From NCBI RefSeq assembly GCF_000710915.1, contig NZ_BAUA01000080.1, positions 1-59,064 on the forward strand: a DNA stretch of 59,064 nucleotides, in the 5' to 3' direction. The notes beneath the pieces are model-generated. The model saw nothing but the letters and a program-made list of their open reading frames with translations. It was not told where the DNA came from and searched no databases. Made by a program: the position numbers and the translations under genes. Below, piece after piece: positions 53,251-59,064 of this stretch (position 1 is its first letter; every line of letters begins with the position of its first letter). The stretch comes from Nocardia brasiliensis IFM 10847 (GTDB taxonomy: Bacteria > Actinomycetota > Actinomycetes > Mycobacteriales > Mycobacteriaceae).

Positions 53251-53423
53251 AACATCCTGTGTGACAGTGGTATTCGCATGCGGCACCGCGTGCTTATGTA
53301 TGCGAACATGCGTATAAGACAGCGGTTGGTAACCAGGCGGTTGCCCGTTGTGCCCTTTTCGTTCAGACGACGTCGTAAAGCTCCACACATCCCATGTCTC
53401 TACGAACAATGGAGTTTTCGCTC

Positions 53424-54914
53424 ATGCCCCCTGTCTCGTCGCGTTCCATGCCCCGCCGGTTCCGTGCGGGCGCAGTGCTGGGCGCCGCCGTTCTCGTCGG
53501 AGTCCTGGCCGCCTGCGGATCCTCCGACTCCACGAAGCAGGGCAATGGCGAGCTCATCAGCCCCAAAGCCCAAGGGACACCGAGCGACAACGGCGGCGCC
53601 CGCCGAACCACCGGTGATCGCACCGAGGCCCTGCGCGCCTCGCTCAACGGCAACCAGGCCAAGAACGTCATCCTGCTGATCGGCGACGGCATGGGCGATT
53701 CCGAGATCACGCTCGCGCGCAATGTCGCCGAGGGCGCGGGCGGGTACTTCAAGGGCATCGACGCGCTGCCGCTCACCGGCTCCTACACGCACTATTCGCT
53801 GGACAAGAAGACCGGCAAGCCGGACTACGTCACCGAGTCCGCGGCCAGCGCCAGCGCCTGGGCGACCGGCACGAAGACCTACAACGGCGCGATCAGCGTG
53901 AACCTCGCGGGTCAGCCGCAGACCAACCTCACCGAGATCGCCAAGGCGAACGGCAAGGCCACCGGCAATGTCAGCACCGCCGAGATCCAGGACGCCACCC
54001 CGGCCGTGCAGGCCGCGCACGTCACCGAGCGCAAGTGCTACGGCCCGGAAGAGACCACCGCGAAATGTCCGACCAGCGCGCTGGAGAACGGCGGTCTGGG
54101 CTCGATCAGCGAGCAGCTGTTGAACACCCGCGCCGACGTCACCCTGGGTGGCGGCGCGAAGAGCTTCGAGCAGAAGGCGGTCGCGGGCCAGTGGCAGGGG
54201 CAGACCCTGCGGGACCAGGCCAAGGCCCGGGGGTACAACGTGGTCTCGGACAAGGCCGGACTCGACGGCATCACCAAGGCGGATCAGGACGCGCCGGTAC
54301 TGGGCCTGTTCTCGCCCGGCAACATGCCGATCCGGTGGGCCGGCGACACCGCGGTCCCGAACGGACTGAGCCTGCCCGCGCAGACCTGCCGTCCGAACCC
54401 GGAGCGCGCGGCCACCGTGCCCGACCTCGCGAGTATGACGCGCAAGGCGATCGACCTGCTCGACGATCGCAAGGACGGCTTCTTCCTCCAGGTCGAAGGC
54501 GCGTCCATCGACAAGCAGGACCATGCCGCCAACCCGTGCGGCCAGGTCGGTGAGACCGTCGACCTGGACGAGGCCGTGCAGGTCGCGCTGGAATTCGCGA
54601 AGAACGACGGCAACACCCTGGTGATCGTCACCGCCGATCACGCGCACAGCAGCCAGATCGTTCCGCTCGAGACCAAGTCCCCGGCGCTGACCAGCAAGGT
54701 CGTCACCAAGGACGGCGCCGAGATCGGCGTCTCCTACGGCACCTCCGATGTCGCCGGTTCGCAGGAGCACACCGGCACCCAGCTGCGCATCGCCGCCTAC
54801 GGCCCTCGTGCGGCGAACGTGGTCGGCCTGACCGATCAGACGGACATGTTCTTCACCATCTCCGACGCGCTCGGTTTGGATCGGAGCAAGAAGCCGGTCG
54901 TCGCGGCGAAGTAG
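53424..54914 (+). CDS. phoA: Alkaline phosphatase, lipoprotein form (PhoA family)
   Basis: A 496-residue secreted phosphatase. The lipobox VLAAC puts the lipid on Cys32 or so. Metal ligands follow E. coli PhoA closely: LLIGDGMGDSE, VEGASIDKQDHAANPCGQ, VTADHAHSSQ and HTGTQLR; the Arg that binds phosphate is in HVTERKCYGP. The nucleophile region reads YVTESAASASAWATG, so Glu replaces the usual Asp just before the catalytic Ser. It releases phosphate from esters outside the membrane. ATG 53424 has GGAG nine bases upstream; an in-frame ATG at 53394 is less likely. About 60 residues after the Cys are a low-complexity linker. Confidence 0.92.
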   Translation: MPPVSSRSMPRRFRAGAVLGAAVLVGVLAACGSSDSTKQGNGELISPKAQGTPSDNGGARRTTGDRTEALRASLNGNQAKNVILLIGDGMGDSEITLARNVAEGAGGYFKGIDALPLTGSYTHYSLDKKTGKPDYVTESAASASAWATGTKTYNGAISVNLAGQPQTNLTEIAKANGKATGNVSTAEIQDATPAVQAAHVTERKCYGPEETTAKCPTSALENGGLGSISEQLLNTRADVTLGGGAKSFEQKAVAGQWQGQTLRDQAKARGYNVVSDKAGLDGITKADQDAPVLGLFSPGNMPIRWAGDTAVPNGLSLPAQTCRPNPERAATVPDLASMTRKAIDLLDDRKDGFFLQVEGASIDKQDHAANPCGQVGETVDLDEAVQVALEFAKNDGNTLVIVTADHAHSSQIVPLETKSPALTSKVVTKDGAEIGVSYGTSDVAGSQEHTGTQLRIAAYGPRAANVVGLTDQTDMFFTISDALGLDRSKKPVVAAK

Positions 54915-55012
54915 ACGACACGGTTCCGGCTCGTCCCGCCCCGCATCGCCGTACGCGCCCCGATGGGCGAAGATAGGTGCCGGGCGGGGCGCCGGATCGT
55001 GGAGGATTTCAG

Positions 55013-56089
55013 ATGCCTGACAACAACTTTGGCCGCCGGGGTTTCCTGGCCGGTGCGGCGGGCATCGCGGCGGGTGCGTCGCTGGTCGGCCTGTCACCGG
55101 CGCAGGCGGTACCGGTGGCGCCCGGGGTCACCAAGTTCGACTTTCCGACCGAGCGCACCCTGCGGGTGCTGGTAACCGGCGACGCGGGCACCGGAACCCG
55201 CGCCCAGTGGGCGGTCGCCGACGCGATGCGGGAGTTCCACCGCCGCGAACCCGTGTCGCTGGCGCTCGGCCTCGGCGACAACATCTACGAGAGCGGCCCG
55301 AACAGCGGCGCCGACCGCCAGTTCGCGGACAAATTCGAGAACCCCAATGCCGGATTGGATTTCCCGTGGTTGATGGTGCTCGGCAACCACGACACCAGTT
55401 CCGTGCTGCCCGGCGACGGTGGTTGGCTGCTCCGCGGCAACCACGAGGTCGAATACCACGCCAACTCGCCCCGCTGGTGGATGCCCAGCCGGTACTACTC
55501 GGTTCGGGTGCCGGAGCAGAACCCGATCGTCGAGTTCTTCGTCCTCGACCTCAATCCGATCGCCGCCTACGTGCCGCCGATCCTCTCGCCGTACTGGGGC
55601 GTCGACGGCCAGTTCATGAACGAGCAGCGCGCCTGGCTGGACCGGGCGCTCGCCGAGTCGACCGCCACCTGGAAGATCGCCTGCACCCACCACCCGTACC
55701 TCAACAACGGGCCGCACGGCGACGCCGGAAACTACGAGAACCTGCCGATCGAGCCGATCAACGGCGTCCACGTGAAGCGGTTCTTCGAAGATCACGTACT
55801 CGGCACCTGCCAGTACCTGCTGTCCGGCCACGACCATTCGCTGCAGGTGCTCGAGCCGACCATCGGCTCCAAGGGCACCCGCCAGCTCGTGTCCGGCGCG
55901 GCCGCCAAAACCGTCGGCGCCGAACCCGCGATCACGCCGCGCGCCGGCCATCCCGCGCTGTTCGAGAACTATCACGAGCTCGGCTTCATGGTGCTAGACC
56001 TCACCGAAAGCCGAACGGACCTGCGGGTATTCACCGTCGACCCGGCGACCTCCGCGGGGCGGGAAGCCTTCGCCCGACGTCTCGCCTGA
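55013..56089 (+). CDS. Tat-exported metallophosphoesterase (purple acid phosphatase-like)
   Basis: A 358-residue calcineurin-fold phosphoesterase. The Tat signal is FGRRGFLAG followed by a hydrophobic stretch and an AQA cut site. Metal motifs: VTGDAGTG, ALGLGDNIYESG, LGNHDTS, THHPYLNN and LLSGHDHSLQ, as in tartrate-resistant acid phosphatases. It is 98 bases after the alkaline phosphatase on the same strand, so together they form a phosphate-scavenging pair. GGAGG at 55001-55005 marks the ATG. Confidence 0.9.
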   Translation: MPDNNFGRRGFLAGAAGIAAGASLVGLSPAQAVPVAPGVTKFDFPTERTLRVLVTGDAGTGTRAQWAVADAMREFHRREPVSLALGLGDNIYESGPNSGADRQFADKFENPNAGLDFPWLMVLGNHDTSSVLPGDGGWLLRGNHEVEYHANSPRWWMPSRYYSVRVPEQNPIVEFFVLDLNPIAAYVPPILSPYWGVDGQFMNEQRAWLDRALAESTATWKIACTHHPYLNNGPHGDAGNYENLPIEPINGVHVKRFFEDHVLGTCQYLLSGHDHSLQVLEPTIGSKGTRQLVSGAAAKTVGAEPAITPRAGHPALFENYHELGFMVLDLTESRTDLRVFTVDPATSAGREAFARRLA

Positions 56090-56156
56090 GTACCAACTGT
56101 GTTGCGGCGCGCGGTAATCCAGGCGTGTCGCCGTCGTCCGGGTTACCGTGCTCGCT

Positions 56157-56387
56157 ATGGCTAGCGGTGATGGCCCGGACGACGACGCGGCCGGCAGCTC
56201 CCCGAGCGCCGAGGCCCCCGATGCGCCGCCGGTTCTCGGCCGCGGCATCGACCCCAGTGTGGAGAGCGTGTGGTTGCGGCACCGACTACCGCCGCGGCCG
56301 GGCAGACCCCGGATCTCCACGGTGCTGCTCGTGCTCGCCTTCATCGCCCTGTTCACGGTCTGGGTGCTGTTCCGTCCTGGTGGCTGA
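56157..56387 (+). CDS. Small single-helix membrane protein
   Basis: A 76-residue protein. An acidic, Pro/Ser-rich cytoplasmic part (GDGPDDDAAGSSPSAEAPDA) precedes a conserved-looking SVESVWLRHRLPPRPGRP and one C-terminal membrane helix (VLLVLAFIALFTVWVLF). ATG 56157 has TACCGT seven bases upstream, a leaderless start. It ends 64 bases before smpB and may share its mRNA. Function unknown. Confidence 0.65.
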   Translation: MASGDGPDDDAAGSSPSAEAPDAPPVLGRGIDPSVESVWLRHRLPPRPGRPRISTVLLVLAFIALFTVWVLFRPGG

Positions 56388-56451
56388 TCGCTGAGTGCCA
56401 CGCCACAACCTGGGAATAATCGGGTTGCCGCGTCACTTAAGGTTGATCGTT

Positions 56452-56925
56452 ATGAAGGAACAGGGGCGTAAGGTCATCGCGACCAATCGCCGGGCGCGGC
56501 ACAACTACACGATCCTGGACGTCTACGAGGCCGGGATCGCGCTGGTTGGTACCGAGGTCAAGAGCCTGCGTGAGGGCAAAGCCTCGCTGGTTGACGCGTT
56601 CGCGACGGTCGACAACGGCGAGGTGTGGTTGCGCGGGCTGCACATCCCGGAGTTCAGCCACGGCACCTGGACCAACCATTCCCCGCGCCGGGTGCGGAAA
56701 CTGTTGCTGCACAAGCGTGAGATCGATCGCCTGGTCGGCAAGTCGCGGGAAGGCAATCAGACGCTGGTTCCGCTGTCCATGTACTTCTCCGACGGCAAGG
56801 TGAAGGTCGAACTGGCCCTCGCCAAAGGCAAGCAGGACTACGACAAGCGCCAGGACATGGCGAAGCGCACCGCAGAGCGTGAGGTCACCCGCGAGCTAGG
56901 GCGGCGGATCAAAGGCATGCGTTGA
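56452..56925 (+). CDS. smpB: SsrA-binding protein SmpB
   Basis: A 157-residue SmpB. Conserved pieces: VIATNRRARHNYTILDVYEAG, VGTEVKSLREGKASLVDAF, and the C-terminal tail GKQDYDKRQDMAKRTAEREV that mimics the codon in the empty A site. It brings tmRNA to stalled ribosomes; the tmRNA gene lies 936 bases downstream. The ATG at 56452 fits the family start; upstream in-frame codons do not. In M. tuberculosis smpB follows ftsX directly, unlike here. Confidence 0.96.
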   Translation: MKEQGRKVIATNRRARHNYTILDVYEAGIALVGTEVKSLREGKASLVDAFATVDNGEVWLRGLHIPEFSHGTWTNHSPRRVRKLLLHKREIDRLVGKSREGNQTLVPLSMYFSDGKVKVELALAKGKQDYDKRQDMAKRTAEREVTRELGRRIKGMR

Positions 56926-57785
56926 CGGCGGTCCTGCTGGGGCTGGTCGCTGCGCTCGGTTACGGCGTCAGCGACTTCTTCGGTGGGGTCGCGGCCCGGC
57001 GGGTGAACGCGCTGCGCGTGGTCATCTACTCCTATCCGCTGTCGGTCGTCTTGGTCCTCGCGGTGCTGCCGTTCGTCGCCGGGGACGTCGACGTGGCCTC
57101 GATGATGTGGGGGCTCGCCGCCGGTGTCGCCAGCGGATTCGCGGTCTGGTGGTTCTACGCGGCGCTGGCCGCAGGCCCGATGGCCGTGGTGTCTCCGCTC
57201 ACCGCGCTGCTCGTCGCCGGAATTCCGGTGCTGATCGGCCTGCTGATCGGCGAACGTCCCAGCCCGCTCGCGTACGCGGGCATCGTGTTCGCGCTCGTCG
57301 CCGTGTTGCTGGTCAGCCGCGAATCACCAGACGAGGTGACCGAGGAGATCACCGGCGGCCGGGAACTGCGCTTCACCAAACGGGTCGCGCTGCTCACCGT
57401 CGGCTCCGGCGTCGCCTACGGGTTCACCTTCGTGTTCCTGCACGAAACCGCCGCCTCCGCCGGACTGTGGCCGCTGCTCGCGCAGCGCATCGCCGCCAGC
57501 CTGGTGATCTGGATGGTCGCCGCCGCGGCCGGGCAATTCCAGCGGCTCCGCGGCGAACCGCTCCGCCTCGCCTGCTACATCAGCGTCCTCGATGTGATCA
57601 GCAACGCAGCCCTGCTGTACGCCTTCCACGGATCCATGCTCTCGCTGGTCAGCGTGCTCGGCTCGCTCTACCCCGCCGCGACCGTCCTGCTCGCCATGGT
57701 GCTGCTCGGCGAGCGCGTCGGCCGGTTACAGCAGGTAGGGATGGTGCTCGCGCTCACCGCCGTCGGACTCATCGCCGTGGCGTGA
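56922..57785 (+). CDS. EamA/DMT-family transporter
   Basis: A 287-residue membrane protein with ten predicted helices made of two EamA halves, starting LLGLVAALGYGVSDFFGGVAA. The second half includes SGVAYGFTFVFLHETAA and LYAFHGSMLSLVSVLGSLYPAATV. Members of this drug/metabolite superfamily export or import small molecules; substrate unknown. The TTG start overlaps the smpB stop (TTGA), so its translation is coupled to smpB. It separates smpB from the tmRNA gene. Confidence 0.86.
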   Translation: MTAVLLGLVAALGYGVSDFFGGVAARRVNALRVVIYSYPLSVVLVLAVLPFVAGDVDVASMMWGLAAGVASGFAVWWFYAALAAGPMAVVSPLTALLVAGIPVLIGLLIGERPSPLAYAGIVFALVAVLLVSRESPDEVTEEITGGRELRFTKRVALLTVGSGVAYGFTFVFLHETAASAGLWPLLAQRIAASLVIWMVAAAAGQFQRLRGEPLRLACYISVLDVISNAALLYAFHGSMLSLVSVLGSLYPAATVLLAMVLLGERVGRLQQVGMVLALTAVGLIAVA

Positions 57786-57826
57786 CACCCGCCGAATAAT
57801 GGGAAGAACCCGGCATCGACCGGTGT

Positions 57827-57832
57827 TAATAT
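57827..57832 (+). promoter_or_regulatory. -10 box of the tmRNA gene
   Basis: TAATAT is a near-perfect -10 hexamer in otherwise GC-rich DNA, 30 bases before the mature 5' end of the tmRNA. A clear -35 box was not found at the usual spacing. Confidence 0.6.
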
Positions 57833-57861
57833 GAACAGCCCGGCAAGGTGCTGGGACGTAC

Positions 57862-58230
57862 GGGGCTGAACGGTTTCGACTGCGTACGTAGATCTAGGGG
57901 AAGCGTGTCGGTGCAGGCAAGAGACCACCGTAAGCGTCATTGCAACCAATTAAGCGCCGATTCCAATCAGCGCGAGTACGCCCTCGCTGCCTAAGCAGTA
58001 GGTCGTCTCTGTCAGTCCGGGTTCGTCCCTCGACCCGGGTACTGGCATCAGCTAGAGGGACTTACCGTCCGAGCCGGTCGCGGACCCGGACGGAAAATCA
58101 AACAGCGACTGGGATCGTCATCTGAGCTTGTTCGCGAGACTCGGAGATCCAAGTAGAGGCACAGCGAACTGCACACGGAGAAGCCCTGGAGACGCGGCGG
58201 AGGACCCGGGTTCGATTCCCGGCAGCTCCA
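57862..58230 (+). ncRNA. ssrA: tmRNA (ssrA)
   Basis: A one-piece transfer-messenger RNA of 369 bases before CCA addition. The 5' end GGGGCTGAACGGTTTCGAC and the 3' end with the T arm GGTTCGATTCC and acceptor strand CAGCTCC plus A form the alanine-tRNA-like part; the seven acceptor pairs are complete with one G-U. The tag reading frame is at 57956-57994 and gives ADSNQREYALAA followed by TAA, close to the mycobacterial ADSHQRDYALAA. It rescues stalled ribosomes with SmpB and marks the peptides for proteolysis. CCA is not encoded. Confidence 0.97.
57956..57994 (+). other. tmRNA tag-peptide reading frame
   Basis: Codons GCC GAT TCC AAT CAG CGC followed by GAG TAC GCC CTC GCT GCC and TAA encode ADSNQREYALAA. 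The resume codon is GCC and the ALAA ending is the usual ClpXP degron. Confidence 0.93.
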
Positions 58231-58240
58231 CTTCACTCGT

Positions 58241-58275
58241 GCGAGGCCCATGCTCATGGAGAGCATGGGCCTCGC
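58241..58275 (+). terminator. Strong stem-loop terminator of ssrA
   Basis: GCGAGGCCCATGCTC (58241-58255) pairs perfectly over 15 bases with GAGCATGGGCCTCGC (58261-58275) around ATGGA, followed by TCGTTTCG. It lies 10 bases after the tmRNA 3' end. Confidence 0.92.
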
Positions 58276-58629
58276 TCGTTTCGTCATGTTCGTGGGGGTG
58301 CAACCCCCACACCCCGCCCGGCGGGCTCCGCCCCGGACGTCCCCGGGTCGGCCAGTCCCTACGCCGCGCCCACCCTCCCGATTGCCAGTCTCTATGACTT
58401 CCGGGCCCCTCCGGACGCGCCAGTTCTTACGCCGCGCCTCGAACCTACCTGGTTGCTCTCTTGAAGCCGGGGCCACCGCTGTCGGGGTGCCCAGTCCCAC
58501 AACCGTGCCCGCGGATCGCTGTCGGTGGGGTCGAGAGGCTGTTCGGTGGAAGGGGTTGCCCGATCTGCGTTGGCCTGTCCTCGGAATTCTTCCCTTGTGC
58601 ATCTCGCACTTCACCTGAACTTGTAAAAG
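58276..58629. other. 354-base gene-free stretch after ssrA
   Basis: No convincing gene here. It contains a perfect hairpin GTGGGGGT-GCA-ACCCCCAC at 58292-58310, and three copies of a short repeat based on GCCAGTCYCTAYGCCGCGCC at 58351-58370, 58384-58396 (partial) and 58419-58438. Towards the right end the sequence becomes less GC-rich. It may be a boundary between core DNA and an inserted segment. Confidence 0.55.
58292..58310. repeat. Perfect short hairpin after ssrA
   Basis: GTGGGGGT and ACCCCCAC flank GCA. The GGGGTGCAACCCC form is a common intergenic element in actinobacteria and may act as a second terminator. Confidence 0.6.
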
Positions 58630-59064
58630 CTATGTCAAGGGCATGAGGAGGCCTCTTTTCCGACTCCACAGCTCGAATTCGGAACCGCTACAAGGCAAGC
58701 GCATCCCACTCGTCCGTAGAGTATCGATCAGATTCCCCGCATAGCCAATGGTGAGGTCCTTGGCGTTGCAAGCTTCCGCAAGCAGCCAGAGGGTTCCATG
58801 GATCTCGAGATCGTACTTCCTCGCGACACGAATGGCTGCTTGGTCGTCAGTTATCGCGATGCCGCCCGATCTCTCCGCCGCAGCGAACACGCTCGCTTCT
58901 CCCATATCTCTCTTGCCCGCGCCTATCCTACGCACCCACTTATCAAGGCACATGAGATCTGGGACAGTGTCGAGAGGGATAACCTCCACCCAATCCAGTT
59001 CAAGGGCTCCTTGCAAGAGTGGCTGCTCCGCTAAGCCGTTGTGTAATTCTTCACGTATTAGTTC
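58630..59064 (-). CDS. PIN-domain nuclease-like protein, 5' end missing
   Basis: The frame is open from the right edge, giving 144 visible residues. ELIREELHNG at the edge fits the early acidic segment of a PIN domain; later come GAGKRDMGEASVFAAAERSG (the G-x-G-E helix) and IAITDDQAAIRVARKYDLEIHGT followed by LWLL, the layout of DUF3368-type PIN proteins. Acidic residues E, D and D would bind the metal in an RNase active site. Such genes are often toxins with an antitoxin just upstream, which would lie outside the window. Codon use is less GC-rich than in the neighbouring genes, suggesting transfer. A TTG at 59016 is only an internal codon. Confidence 0.7.
   Translation of the reverse strand, partial: ELIREELHNGLAEQPLLQGALELDWVEVIPLDTVPDLMCLDKWVRRIGAGKRDMGEASVFAAAERSGGIAITDDQAAIRVARKYDLEIHGTLWLLAEACNAKDLTIGYAGNLIDTLRTSGMRLPCSGSEFELWSRKRGLLMPLT

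Noticed and set aside
53251..53423. PHO box upstream of the alkaline phosphatase gene
   Set aside because: Repeats of GCGGTTG at 53320-53345 are too unlike a PhoP direct repeat to call.
51404..55097. Two long minus-strand frames opposite recQ and phoA
   Set aside because: Both genes on the plus strand have full catalytic motifs; the antisense products show none.

Overview
The window is very GC-rich DNA with actinobacterial gene style: GTG and TTG starts, 1-4 base stop/start overlaps inside operons, and many starts preceded by a TANNNT box only 6-7 bases upstream, as in leaderless mRNAs. The mycobacterial-type gene set (FtsE/FtsX, RF2, SmpB, tmRNA tag ADSNQREYALAA, many FadD and FadE paralogues, an Rv0097-Rv0101-like cluster) and secreted proteins typical of Nocardia point to Mycobacteriales, most likely Nocardia or a close relative. 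The genus is inferred, not proven.

Left part (1-8.0 kb): a tightly coupled minus-strand operon of an Fe(II)/2-oxoglutarate-type oxygenase, an FcoT-like hot-dog enzyme, an acyl-AMP ligase, an acyl carrier protein and a one-module C-A-PCP-reductase NRPS. This is the gene order of isonitrile lipopeptide (metal-binding lipopeptide) clusters. The NRPS stop codon overlaps the start of a substrate-binding lipoprotein cut by the window edge, suggesting uptake of the metal complex. 

8-19 kb: a secreted glycine-rich protein, an 18-19 bp tandem repeat array, a STAS protein, a DoxX protein with thirteen 11-residue repeats, a small Cys-rich protein, and a TetR-controlled catabolic operon (flavin monooxygenase, serine esterase, alcohol dehydrogenase, acyl-CoA ligase, alpha/beta hydrolase with a Cys nucleophile).

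19-33 kb: an operon of pyruvoyl-dependent arginine decarboxylase, acyltransferase-like protein and membrane diguanylate cyclase; galactokinase with a sodium/solute symporter; an FBP zinc-finger protein; a PepSY membrane protein; two tandem FadD paralogues; an unlisted 39-residue Cys-rich metallothionein-like peptide; and an ArsR regulator with a perfect 18 bp palindrome.

33-48 kb: a secreted protein, a long 72-base palindrome, a 37-residue membrane peptide, a FadE pair behind tandem palindromic operators, a GT39-type glycosyltransferase, a MerR/hydrolase pair, ftsE-ftsX, a carotenoid oxygenase/TetR pair, then a small membrane protein, mscS and prfB. The prfB-mscS-ftsE-ftsX order is the mycobacterial one, but smpB and ssrA lie about 14 kb away on the other strand.

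48-59 kb: FMN reductase, histidinol phosphatase, a GNAT enzyme, a secreted beta-propeller protein, recQ, two secreted phosphatases, smpB overlapped by an EamA transporter gene, the tmRNA gene with a strong terminator, and finally a truncated PIN-domain gene of less GC-rich composition, possibly the edge of an element next to ssrA. No insertion sequence, CRISPR array, tRNA or rRNA was seen.
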